64,000 nt of DNA, from the NCBI GenBank assembly GCA_003415625.1, contig PYIU01000005.1, forward strand, positions 1,245,001-1,309,000. Direction: 5' to 3'. Below are positions 1 through 10,262 of the stretch, one piece after another (position 1 is the first letter of the stretch; every line of letters begins with the position of its first letter). Position numbers and translations under genes: made by a program. Origin of the DNA: Aquanectria penicillioides. Lineage: Eukaryota > Ascomycota > Sordariomycetes > Hypocreales > Nectriaceae. Below the pieces are notes generated by a model. That model was not told where the DNA came from, searched no databases, and was given only the letters and a program-made list of their open reading frames with translations.

Positions 1-30
1 TGCGGCGCCCGTTGAAGCACGCAAACTCAC

Positions 31-416
31 ATCCGCCTGCAAGCCAATAGCATGCTGATGCAACTGTTCTTTTCAGAGCTAGGATGATTAGGATGTGGCA
101 TCCAATCCTCTTCGCACAAATAGTGGTGCCCCCACAGTGAGCTCAATCTCGAGATCCAAAAGTTATCAATCTTGGATGGCTTCTTCTCCCAACGGATATC
201 GCATTCCTCTTTGCTCGGATACCTGGTATCCAAATCCCTTTCGTCCCCCGCATTTGCTCCAAGGCATGGCAGCACTGAAAGCCGGTGACCCTGAAAAAAA
301 AGGTGCATTTTCAACTTGGGAGCCCAGACCTCCTTGTAGACGAGGCGACGGATCTCCGGCGGCAGCATGGACAACATGCCAAGGCCGGGCCCGAAGACCG
401 ATTCCAGGCCAGACAT
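31..416 (-). CDS. F-box-like/2EXR-type hypothetical protein, 5' exon only
   Basis: This is the first coding exon of a gene that runs off the left edge. From the ATG at 416 the protein opens with a short leader, then LPPEIRRLVYKEVW, the proline-glutamate-isoleucine-arginine start seen in the many fungal F-box-like (2EXR/DUF7730-type) proteins of unknown role. Aromatic and basic sequence follows, and the exon closes on MLLACRRM, which resembles the family's usual 'LLxxCRxxY' helix. The reading stops at once if continued, but GTGAGT lies exactly there (intron from position 30 leftward), so the next exon is outside the window. The same frame is open upstream to about 521 without another ATG, so an earlier exon cannot be excluded. 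Function is unknown; such proteins form large, fast-evolving families in filamentous ascomycetes. Family assignment rests on one motif. Confidence 0.55.
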
Positions 417-2130
417 GGCTGCGAGGTAATCCGACAGGCTGCCACGAGGAGTCAATATGGCGAATGAACCAGGAACATGAGGGAGTCGCACAAGTGTGTG
501 AGTGGGGTGATCGTGATTCAAACCAAGGAGGTTTTGGACTACCGACTGACTTACTCACGTCTCTCTGACCAAGGCAACAGGCCGCTCAAACGAGTTCAAG
601 TGCTTTTTGATACACCACCTGGCCGATTTATCCCTCACCTCATCTCACACCTGAGTCGGTGTTTTCAAGTATGGAAGGAAACGAAGGCTACAACACCCGC
701 AGGCCCTCAAGAAATCAGTCAGAACACGCAAGGAGAAGGAAACTGGGCTGCCTGAAGCCAGGTATCATCTTCGGGGATGAAATCAAACCACAGATGTCCG
801 ACTCTTGAACCGTAAACATCTGATTCAGTTCGTCCCCTTGACCGGGCGTGAAACAAGCCTTATAAATAATTCGCGTTATTGGCCGAGCAAAACGCTGAGA
901 GCCGACGTCACTCACTTCCTATTTGGCCCCTGCGCGATTAGCCAAGCCTGTCGCCACAGGACCCATCAACTACGGTAGTTGGTAAGATGGCATTTTCTGT
1001 ATCGCCCCGCCATATCCGCAGGTATTTCCTTGTGCCGCCCCAGCCTCAAGGATGCTTCACCTGTCGCTCGCAAATGTGCCTGGCCTGCAGCAAGTGTACA
1101 GTCCATTTAAGGTTTGCTCCCGGTTATATATAGGAAATATATGCTTTGCTTGTGTAATTGAGTATTGATTTCCAAGCTGTGATTGCATGTGAATCTTACA
1201 CATGGGGTCGATTGTGGTCAACTTAGAGGAGATTCTGTGTTTAATGTCTAGTTCGTGACTGACTCGAGCATATGTTTGACCCCAGCCTGCATCAAGCGTT
1301 GTCATCTTGCATCGGCCAAAAGGACGCTATCCCACAGTGAGATGGACGCACAAGATGCGCCATGCAGCTCATATTTGTCACAGGTTTGCTGTTCCCAATT
1401 CTGGGTAGTTGACATGATTGGGACCATGGGGATCAACCTCCCAGGTCGCAGCTCAATGAATTGATACATGGGACTGATCATTACTCTCAACGTCGGTCGA
1501 CTGCAATGTCTCAGGTTTCGTTCACACGGTGCGAGTTTCATCAAATGCTTCACGAATGTTTGTTTCTGATACGCTTCCGTCGCAGAACCTGAGTGGAGGG
1601 GAAGGGGGCTATTTCTATGCTTCATAGATAATTTCAACTGTTACTGGGGAGACCAGCCGCGTCTTTCGAAAGAAAGTGAACCATAGATGTTGGTGAGAAC
1701 GGTCCTCTTATGAGTTCTCGAAAGGCGGGACATCATGTTGAATAAACGAGTGCAAATCACTACGGGTCTATTTCGAGAGTGGGGTTGGAGTTTACCGTCT
1801 TTGTTCCAGGTTAAGAAACCACAACCAGAGGACACAAACGACACATTCAGCCCATATTCGAATGTCCACATGGATTTGAACAAGCATATCGGGGAACAAA
1901 GGTCATGAGCTTTATTGTTTCATTGACTTAGACTGATATCCTATGACGGGGATACCTCGTCGTAGCAGAAGCCCAAGACACACAGGTCGAGGGGAGCACT
2001 TGCTCACGACTCGCGTGAACACGTCCGCTCAAAGTCGTCACTTTTCGCATCACATTGATTGGTATATCCTCAAATACCCAGGACCCATTTTTACCCCGAA
2101 CGCCATGAAATGCACTCCTTGACTGGCCGC
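417..2130. other. intergenic, no gene seen
   Basis: About 1.7 kb between the F-box-like gene and the 3' end of RPL30. Open frames here are short, overlap on both strands and show no recognisable motif or splice pattern. I see no RNA gene or repeat. Confidence 0.5.
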
Positions 2131-2723
2131 TTAAGCCTGCTGGTCGCTGAGAATGTCGGAGTCACCAGCGTCGAGGATGGCCATGGTGGAGCATCGGAAG
2201 AGCTTACCGCAGGCGGTACCGAGCTCGATCTGCAGAGGGAAACGAGTAAGCCAGTGAACCCTCCAAAGTCTCGAGCGACTTCTTCTCTGGGCAAGCCACG
2301 AGATTGAGCATCTTAGGCTAGAGGGGTGCTTTCAAGTGTCAAGCACCCCTGAGAAGTGAGAAAAAGAACCATCTTGCAGGCGGCCTGCAAGATGGAGTAC
2401 AGTGTAGGAGACATGAGCGTGTAAACTTACGTTGTTGCCAGAGAAGTGGTGGATGGGGGCCTTGGAAAGCATGCTGTAGTACTCGAGCTCACTCTTGCGG
2501 AGAGGAGGAGTGTTGCCAGCGATGATGATCAGCTTAGCCTTGCCGGATCGGAGGCTCTTGAGGGTAGACTTGTATCCAAGAGTGACTGAAAAATTCCCAA
2601 GTCAGCAGCTGGTGATAATTCGTGACAACGAATTGACAACGTACCCTTTCCGGACTTCATAACAAGCGCCAACTTGGAGTTGATGCTGTTGGCATCCTTC
2701 TTGCTCTTCTTCTGGGGGGCCAT
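2131..2723 (-). CDS. RPL30: 60S ribosomal protein L30 (eL30)
   Basis: A 110-residue cytosolic large-subunit protein in three exons: 2723-2645, 2585-2431 and 2229-2131. The start [20 protein letters not shown] is the typical eL30 N-terminus. Exon 2 gives the [32 protein letters not shown] core, and exon 3 ends in [13 protein letters not shown], the usual acidic C-terminus. Donors are GTACGT and GTAAGT and both acceptors are CAG, with phases matching exactly (79+155+99 nt = 111 codons). Length agrees with fungal L30 (about 105-110). It lies head to head with RPL10, 344 bp apart, so the two ribosomal genes probably share a promoter region. In yeast, L30 represses its own splicing by binding its transcript; whether that happens here cannot be judged from sequence alone. 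Confidence 0.97.
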
Positions 2724-3067
2724 TTTGACGGATTGGCGCTCGTGGACAGGCGACTTGTCGGTTGGTGATGGAGTGCTGAGGTTGAAGCTCGAAAAGTTCG
2801 TGGACTTTGGAGTTTTGGGTATGCAAAAGTGGGCGACCCAGCGGGGCAGGGTTGTAGCCCACGCAGCCAATGAGGGCGCCCCACACACTTTTCCGAAGCC
2901 CTAAAGACCCGAGGTTTAGGCGAGAGCACCACGCCGAAGACCGAGGACATGCTTTGAAATCAACTTGGTGGGTTAATCAGAAAGAGGCAGTCGTGATCTT
3001 TCTTGACGGACTCATCTTCCACCAAACATACCATCCACCCACGGTAAGATCATCAACAACCGACAAG
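2724..3067. promoter_or_regulatory. shared promoter region of RPL30 and RPL10
   Basis: The 344 bp between the two start codons must hold both promoters. It contains GCCCTAAAG near 2898 and GGTTTAGG near 2915. These are one mismatch or so from the ACCCTAA/TTAGGG box bound by Tbf1-type factors at many fungal ribosomal-protein promoters. That link is an inference from motif likeness, and no TATA box is evident. Confidence 0.4.
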
Positions 3068-3968
3068 ATGGCTCGTCGTCCCGCTCGTTGCTACCGATAC
3101 TGCAAAAACAAGGTGAGTTATTATGCTCTATGCTCTGACGAGGACTTTTTGGGAATTCCCTTGGGATGTGCGAGATCGCACTCAAGAAGAAGGCTGCAAA
3201 CGATTCGCCGCGGGCACCCTCAATCCGCCATCGACGATGACGGAACATGAAGACGAAAGCTTTTGAACTAACTGTATACTCTTCTAGCCGTATCCCAAGT
3301 CTCGGTTCAACCGTGGTGTCCCCGACCCCAAGATTCGAATCTTCGATCTGGGCCGCAAGAAGGCTAACGTCGACGACTTCCCTCTCTGCATTCACCTCGT
3401 CTCCAACGAGTATGAGCAGCTGAGCTCCGAGGCCCTCGAGGCCGCCCGTATTTGCGCCAACAAGTACCTCGTCAAGAACACCGGTAAGGAGGGTTTCCAC
3501 CTCCGTGTCCGTGCTCACCCCTTCCACGTCGTCCGTATCAACAAGATGTTGTCTTGCGCTGGTGCCGATAGACTTCAGACCGGTATGCGTGGTGCTTGGG
3601 GCAAGCCCAACGGCACTGTTGCCCGTGTCAACATTGGCCAGATTCTCATGAGCGTCCGCACTCGTGATGCTAGTATGTCAAACCTCTTCCGTTTTTTTTT
3701 TGCCACCTCAAGATGCATTACTAATTCACATCAAGACCGCGCCATTGCCCTTGAGGCTCTCCGACGATCCCAGTACAAGTTCCCTGGTCGCCAAAAGATC
3801 ATCGTCTCCAAGAACTGGGGCTTCACCCCTCTCCGCCGTGAGGAGTACCTCGAGAAGAAGGCTGCTGGCCGCGTCAAGGTCGATGGTGCTTACGTCCAGT
3901 TCCTTTCCAACCACGGCAGCCTGGCACTGAACATGCGCCGCTTCCCCGACGCTTTCAACAAGGCTTAG
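3068..3968 (+). CDS. RPL10: 60S ribosomal protein L10 (uL16)
   Basis: A 220-residue protein of the QM/uL16 family, which joins the 60S subunit late in the cytoplasm near the peptidyl-transferase centre. Exons are 3068-3112, 3288-3672 and 3736-3968. [15 protein letters not shown], then [20 protein letters not shown], the [20 protein letters not shown] loop and the [13 protein letters not shown] segment are all hallmark uL16 sequence. Intron 1 (175 nt, donor GTGAGT) follows residue 15. Intron 2 (63 nt, donor GTATGT) splits an Asn codon in RTRDANRAIA. Total length matches yeast Rpl10 (221). The codon choice is strongly C-ending, as expected for a very highly expressed gene. Confidence 0.97.
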
Positions 3969-5388
3969 ATTATGGTTGGGTTGGCATCTGGGTTTTAGGT
4001 TGGCGTCAAAATGGCATGTCAAATAAGGACCTCTTGAGTTGAAGGGTGTCGATTCGGCAAAAGTCAAATGTTGCATTCGAAGTGGCCTGGTTCCTTTATT
4101 CTCGTATACCTAGTCTCTTTTGATACCTATCAGCTGTCTTCGGCTGTGAAGAACCAGGAAGCTAGTTAAAACGTGACGTCTCTTCGGTCTATTTTACCCG
4201 TCTCCCCGCTTTCCACTTGCTTGATATGGATGTCGGCAGTAGATTCACGCATGACTAGGTTGTGCGGGCCGGCGCTTTCTCAATAGTGACGGGGGGGGGG
4301 CGTTGTTGATTTGTTTTGCGTAGTATGTAAAAACAACACGCGTGGGAGATTGCGATTATGCTTCGCTGTACATAGACTTTGTAGTTTGCTGCTGGACAAT
4401 ATCTTGACCACGATATAGGTAGGCTGCGTGGACGATTTGGGGATGCACAATGGTTGGTCAGTCCCACGCTCACAAGCCACATGACTTCAGTTGGGCGTTT
4501 TGTGACGCCATCCTAGGTCACAGGCAACTTGAGCTGTCATAACCAACGTTGACATCAGAGGGCAGCAATGTACCTCTGGAGTACTGCATGTAATTCGTCC
4601 ATGTACATAAATAGAATGTCGACGTCTCCGGACATGGGAGTACAGCCTTACTGACACAGCTGCCAGCTCGGCGATGCCCTGCCCCTCGTTCATGCCCATC
4701 CTTATGCAAGCGCTGAGTGAGATAGCGGCTTTTAAGACCGACAGAGGGTCGAACCCGCTCACGTCAACCAGCTCGCCCATTAACTACGTCTATCTACGGA
4801 GGGGGAGCGCATGGAATGGAGCGAGGTTTGGGTGGCGGGACATGTGGGTAAGCAACTTAACTGTGTAGGAAACAGCTTAGCGGCCAACATACTGCGGTGA
4901 TTTTGCATGAGCCGTCGCTTATCTGTTCGAGGGGTGTATCCACTGATCAGATAAACGCATGCACCTTGCTCGAGTCGTGAGCCTTCCTCCATTGCCCATT
5001 GCGGACCGACACAGACGGACAGGCGGTGGCAGGGGCAGACACAGCTAAGGCGGATGACATGGCATGGATGACATATTGGCCCTTTGGGTTCTGATATTCG
5101 TATCCAGCGGTGATTTGAAACGTATGACTCTTTGAAATCAACCCACGGTTGCAGCAGCAAGCCGGTAAACACCGGCAGGACGAATGTTTGATTATTTGTG
5201 ATGCGCCCAGCTAAGCCAGGACCAGGTCATGCCAGCGATCAATAATCCATCCGTAGCCAGGGGCTCGCCAAAGAGGGGAGAGGTGCGAGGAAACGCGAGG
5301 AGGAGGCGCGAGGAGACGGTGCGCTGCACTGTCTTGGGCTGGAACCCAGGGCCGGGCGATGACAGAGCTACTGGCTAATGTGGTTGTA
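3969..5388. other. intergenic, no secure gene
   Basis: This 1.4-kb stretch holds no secure gene. A minus-strand frame at 4487-4780 begins MGELVDVSGFDPLSVLKAAI, loosely like the helical N-terminus of fungal STAND-type proteins, and has a GTAAGG donor-like site soon after. I cannot extend it into a believable second exon, so it is left as a possible relic. A G9 run lies near 4290. Confidence 0.4.
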
Positions 5389-5436
5389 CTAGGGTTGCGG
5401 TCACAAGTTTGTCTCTATTCGCTGGGTCACACATCG
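5389..5436 (+). repeat. left terminal inverted repeat of the MITE
   Basis: The 48-nt end begins CTAGGGTTGCGG just inside a TA. It pairs with 5676-5723 on the opposite strand with nine mismatches, mostly in the inner half. Confidence 0.8.
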
Positions 5437-5675
5437 CTACAATACTGTATGATCAAAGCATCCTGCGCACCGTAAGAGCAACGATTATGGGGCACAAATA
5501 TAAGGAATAAGCCAATAAATAATTTATCCAAACAGAGCATCAATAAGTAAATAAATACTAGTGTGTATTATTAAATTTATTATTAAATTAATATTTTCAC
5601 ATTCTGTTTATCATATTTTCTTTTAACCTTCATTCGGTGTTCTTAGGTCTGCACTCACTTGCACTGTGCGGCTCC

Positions 5676-5723
5676 CGATGAGTGACCTCTCTAGTAGATA
5701 CAAACTTGTGACCGCAACCTTCG
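5676..5723 (-). repeat. right terminal inverted repeat of the MITE
   Basis: Read on the minus strand it begins CGAAGGTTGCGG and copies the left end over 48 nt, including the 20-nt identical core. A TA follows directly at 5724-5725. Confidence 0.8.
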
Positions 5724-6410
5724 TACATGTTGTTATTTGTTGATTGTTGGGCCCGGTCGGCCGCAGTGACTTAGATGCGGATGGATGGCAGACGAAAGGG
5801 TGCATGGCTGGACGAGGGGATGGGTGGATTGGGTGGGCGGCGTCTTGAGGCGCCGCAAGGGAGGGCGAGCTGCGGTGGGAACAGCGGGCACCGCGCGCCA
5901 CCAGAAGGTGCAATGCAGCTGGCCGGCAGCGAGCCACAGTGGACGTTGGGTCCACGGCCAGCACTCACCAGACACGCGAGCGCCCCCCACCCGCCGATCA
6001 CCCCCCGAATGCACCGTCTAGATGACGCTGACGCTCGACGCCTCTGAGATGTATGGGCCACTCCTGCCGCTGGTCCCCAAGATCTCCCGTCCCGTTCCTC
6101 CTTGCTTCTCTCATGTAGCATCGGGGCTCCCTCTTCCATCGTCCTTTTCTCGGGGGTACCTACATTGATTTATTTCCCACGATTCGCACTTTTCCCTCAT
6201 CGAGGACTCCGTTTCTTTTCCCATCGCGTGTTTCGAGGTGGTCACGGTCCCACTGTGCTCCTACTGTACTGCTCTGCAAGCCGCGACAAGCAGGGGCCCA
6301 CACGCTCCACCACATCACCACCACCAGCCTCACCGTCTTATCATAGCCACCTTATCTGGCCGGTGGCCTGCCCCTCGAATTCTGAACATTACATCCCATA
6401 ACCCTCGAAC
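5724..6410. promoter_or_regulatory. upstream region of the 576-residue gene
   Basis: About 690 bp of GC-rich sequence without a gene. The last 300 bp are rich in C and T, as is common for leaders in filamentous fungi. No specific site is recognised. Confidence 0.35.
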
Positions 6411-8141
6411 ATGGCTTTCCACCAGCCTACCCAGTCGATCCAACGTGTTGTCCGTCCAGCCGTCGAGGACCGGGAAGCTCCCCGCCTCGACACGAGCGCC
6501 GCCGCCGCCCAAGAGCGCCAGCCAGAAGAATCGCAAACATGGGTTCTCTTCGCACCCACCGACGTGACCACCACGTCCTACCTCAGCGAAACCGAACAAT
6601 CACTAGATGCTGCCGGACAGGACAGGGGGAGCGTTCTGGGCAGCGCGAATAATGCGGTTGCGACATCGGAGGTTGGGGCCGACTCTCGCCAGTCTACCTT
6701 CCTGTCCGCCGTTGACGACGAATCCGTCGAGGACGACGCCGAGCTTGATAGTCTCGACAGTCATTTGCCCGAATTTCGCTCCCTACCTGGTATTTACTCA
6801 CAGTCACATAACGAGCCCCAAGAGGCCGTTCCCGTTTTCCCCGGCCACGATGGCCTGGGGTCTTTCCGTCTAGACCATCCTACTCTGGGATCTGATGCCC
6901 AGGATCAGATATATCAGTTTGAGCGGTTCAACCCGCGACGAATCCGCCGGCGGAGGGAAAGCCTTGATCTGGCTCAGTTAGACTTGGATCACGATCAAGT
7001 TCAGGAAGCAGAGAAACGACACAGGATTGAGGCATGGCGATTAGAGCACAGTCGCGTGCTCCTGAGTGAAATCCAGCGGGAGACCCGGCGGAGGCGACTC
7101 TCTCAAACGTCAGTCCACAGGCGGTCATCATCGACGCCGATGCCAGTTGTCTCACGGCCGGCCCAGGATGCCGAGTCTGATAATATGACTTGGCATGACG
7201 AGGATGCAGTCCAACCCCCAGTCGAGTCAGAGGGCCTTCTCACCCGTATCACCCGCAAAGTTATGCGAGATATTATGGGCATCGATGACCGGCTGTTATC
7301 GATTCTACTCGGAGAAGCCGCGCCGGATGCAGATGAGGAGGAGCTGGCTACGACACCCCGCGCCTCCCAGCTCGGAGTGCAACCCCCGCAGTCACCGAAT
7401 CCCGAATCTTGGCAGCTCGACATGCTGGAGAGGATGTCGAGAGAACTGGGCCTCCTCGTGAGCCACCTATCCCATCACCCCGGGGCCTTTTCCACATACT
7501 CCCGAATCCAGCAGATGCCACTGCCATATGCTGGCCTCCCCATTATCCCCGAATCCAACACCTCCCATTCTACCGCAGACAATATCCCTCCCACTGTCGA
7601 TCCCGAGCACTCGTCATTCCTCCAGTTCCAACCCACCATGAAGGCTGGTTCTCGACCCATTGATATCCAAACCCGGCCAGCGGAACCATCCGCCGATCCG
7701 GTGCAGGCGCCGAAACATGACGTCTCTATGGGCAACACCTTTACTCAGGATGAATGGGAGAAGGACCTGGACGCCAAGCTCGTGTTCCGATACCTCCGCT
7801 CTCGGTTCACGGCCCCTCGGACTCCAAATAATCCTTCCTCAGGAACCACACACATGCAGACAGCGAACTCGCAGGACTTTGCTGCCAAGCTAGCACGTGT
7901 GCGACAGCATCACCCGCTGGTATCGCGTATGCGGCCTGTTGAGCGCAGGACGTTCAAGGCGACGACGCCTACCAGCCCGGTGGCGATCCGGCATCCGAGC
8001 AGTTGCGCGAGCCAGAGCACGAGGCGATCGGCGCGCCGGAGCAGCGTCTCGTCCCGGCACTACTGGGACATTGGAGGATCCTTGGGGACGGGCTCTGTGA
8101 TTGCATCCAACGGGCCGATGGGGAGCTGGGGTGAGGTGTGA
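6411..8141 (+). CDS. hypothetical protein, 576 aa, largely disordered
   Basis: I do not recognise this single-exon protein. The first 165 residues are acidic and low in hydrophobics. A strongly basic then heptad-like stretch follows (about 165-240), including FNPRRIRRRRESLDL and helical EAEKRHRIEAWRLEHSRVLLSEIQRE. Short hydrophobic islands come next: DDRLLSILLGEAAP near 293, WQLDMLERMSRELGLLVSHLSHH near 334-356, and DEWEKDLDAKLVFRYLRSRF near 445-465. The tail is Ser/Arg-rich. Such islands in a disordered chain usually mark a conserved scaffold or adaptor, but no catalytic motif, signal peptide or membrane segment is visible. The frame stays open for 1.7 kb of mixed codons with a sensible start, so it is very likely coding. 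It stands apart from its neighbours by more than 2 kb on the 3' side. Confidence 0.75.
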   Translation: MAFHQPTQSIQRVVRPAVEDREAPRLDTSAAAAQERQPEESQTWVLFAPTDVTTTSYLSETEQSLDAAGQDRGSVLGSANNAVATSEVGADSRQSTFLSAVDDESVEDDAELDSLDSHLPEFRSLPGIYSQSHNEPQEAVPVFPGHDGLGSFRLDHPTLGSDAQDQIYQFERFNPRRIRRRRESLDLAQLDLDHDQVQEAEKRHRIEAWRLEHSRVLLSEIQRETRRRRLSQTSVHRRSSSTPMPVVSRPAQDAESDNMTWHDEDAVQPPVESEGLLTRITRKVMRDIMGIDDRLLSILLGEAAPDADEEELATTPRASQLGVQPPQSPNPESWQLDMLERMSRELGLLVSHLSHHPGAFSTYSRIQQMPLPYAGLPIIPESNTSHSTADNIPPTVDPEHSSFLQFQPTMKAGSRPIDIQTRPAEPSADPVQAPKHDVSMGNTFTQDEWEKDLDAKLVFRYLRSRFTAPRTPNNPSSGTTHMQTANSQDFAAKLARVRQHHPLVSRMRPVERRTFKATTPTSPVAIRHPSSCASQSTRRSARRSSVSSRHYWDIGGSLGTGSVIASNGPMGSWGEV

Positions 8142-10262
8142 ACTGAAGCGCTGCAGACTTATCTGCGCCAGCGTGCACATAATACATTGCTATCATGTGG
8201 AAGCACATAGAGGTCATACATACAGATCAGATCAGGTCATCTACCTTTTGTATTACTGGACATGACTACGGAAATTTCTCTCTTCATTGGACATACAGGA
8301 CATTGGGCATTTCGGAGTATCATTAGAATCGGGGTTTTCGAGATATCCTCACATACTTAGTTTTTTTTCCTTCTCTTCTTGTCTTCTTCTTCATTTGAAA
8401 TACATTGCGTGCCACACACATCAATTGCAACTACATACCTAGGGTGATTATGAGAAGCCCGAAATAGCACCGTGATCATTTGATAGTCAGCATTGCTAGC
8501 TCTGAGCGCAAGCATGCCGTCCTGAGGCTCGGAGCCAGCCGTATTCCAAGGCGATGGAACGTAGGCGTAGCCTCACCCAGCGAGTCGAGACCAAGAATCG
8601 AGGGTGTGATGACTGGGGTGAAGATCACGTCAAGTTTCATCCAAGGTTAGGCCATGGTCTCGGCGCCAATGGCTAGGCTCGCCCCATGTAAGAGTTGCAC
8701 TAGCATGGCTCATTCACGCTCAGAAAGTGTCCTTGTCCTGCGCCTCGCATCATGGGTTGACAACGCCGTCAATGTGCGCCCGTCGCCGCCGTTTCTTTTT
8801 CCGAGAAACCGTCACTCTGGCACTCACGCAGCTCGCGCGCGCAGCATTGCTGTCTCGTTGAGTCAGATGTGGTGGTGGTGGTGGTGCAAGAACAAAAGGC
8901 CTGGGGGGGTGGGCTGCCCCACGCACGCGCTCTGAGGGACGGTCCAGCGGTGGGATGGTGCATTGTCGCAGGGCGGAAGCATCCCATTGGCTGCGACCCT
9001 GGCATGATGCGCTGTTGCTGGTGTTTGTACCTTCTGGAGAGTATGCACCGCGTAAAGCACCCAGGGACACCCAAAAGCACCCAGTTTGGCGGGGCAAGGA
9101 AGAGAGGCAGCTCGCGGAGTGACTTTGGATGGAGCTTGTTGTGAGACACGCGCAGCGCTGCTTTAACGTCAGGCGGCCAGCACAATGGGCCTGGCATGCC
9201 TGGCCCGGCTCCAGGACTGGCTTTGCAGGCCGCAAAAAAGGACGAAAGCCTCTTTTAGAGCTGGAGGGGAGGGGAGGCTAGGGGGACATAGAGAAAGTGC
9301 GTGCAGCAATGCTTTCACGGTTGCTTCCCGCAAGCTTCATTGGAGGCCAGCACGTTACATCGAAACCGAGTGAAGCTGCGAACAGAGCTTCCTCTAACTT
9401 TAGGCCTCAACACCATTCACTAACGGGTTTCCAACCCAACCAAAGGGGACCACGACAACTGCAATCTCTCTCCCGTCCTTCTCCCAGATTCCATTCTCAA
9501 CTCCAAGGCCTCTCACTAAGGCAGCCATGCGACCTACTGCATCAGGCAATGGCTCAGGGCCTCAGCAGGGCCGACGGGGTGCGCGTCAATAACACAGGCG
9601 GGCGGTGGGCAGTCGTGTTGTGGAGAAGGCATCCATGCCTTGCCATCCCACCACCTCGACCGGGTGCTGGTCCAGTGGCCACCTCGCACGCCCAATATCT
9701 CTCGCCGCCCTGTCGTCTGTCTTCGCCCCGTCGCTGCTCCCCCCCGGTCCTAGGCAAAGCACTGGGAAACGCTGCGCAACACGCTCCCACGCTCTCCTCC
9801 ACCACTTTTGTTCTCGTCCACTCCATTCCGTCCGCCTGCGCTTCGTTGCTCTCAACTGCGGTTGCTGAACCTCGCCTCGCGCTCGTATAAATTGCTCGCC
9901 GCCCGTCGCCTCTTCTTTTCACTTCCCTCTCGCTCTGTTGTCCGCTTTGGTTAGTCCGTCCTGCCGTGGGACTCCCGGGTTTATTCCATGGGACTTGACG
10001 CGCCGCCTGCATAACCCGCCGTACTGGCCATAACTAACCTTCTCCTCCAGTGCGATGAACTGAGCTAGGCCCCCCTTCTGCCTGCGACCCAGCTGGGCCT
10101 GGTTGGGGTTGTGATACCTTCGCTTCTTCGATTTTCTCCGCGTTTCTTGCCTACGAGCCTCCTTTCCGTCCTGGCCACGACCTCATATCTAGTTCCGTCC
10201 CGAGGCGCCTCTTCCTTTCTTAGTCGACTCTCTCCGCGCGACATGGGCGCCCGCGGCTCCCA
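8142..10262. other. intergenic and leader region, no gene seen
   Basis: This 2.1-kb gap separates two plus-strand genes. Frames of up to about 197 residues occur on both strands but are Pro/Arg/His-rich overlaps without homology signals. The last 500 bp are C/T-rich and probably hold the promoter and leader of the next gene. Confidence 0.45.

Larger units (their letters stand above)
5389..5723. mobile_element. MITE-like element with terminal inverted repeats and TA target duplication
   Basis: The two ends are inverted repeats: 5389-5436 and the complement of 5723-5676 agree at 39 of 48 positions, with a perfect 20-nt core (5393-5412 against 5712-5693). A TA dinucleotide lies directly outside each end (5387-5388 and 5724-5725), the target duplication made by Tc1/mariner and Fot1/pogo elements. 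The 335-bp body has no open frame of note and a very AT-rich centre (about 5500-5635), unlike the GC-rich surroundings. The best reading is a non-autonomous MITE; the parent transposase is not in the window. Confidence 0.8.

Noticed and set aside
4735..4775. GGTCGAACCC resembling a tRNA T-arm
   Set aside because: No 5-bp stem around a 7-nt loop and no matching acceptor or anticodon arm within 80 nt.
4487..4780. Minus-strand frame beginning MGELVDVSGFDP, STAND-like helix
   Set aside because: Only about 43 plausible residues, no second exon found; at most a relic.
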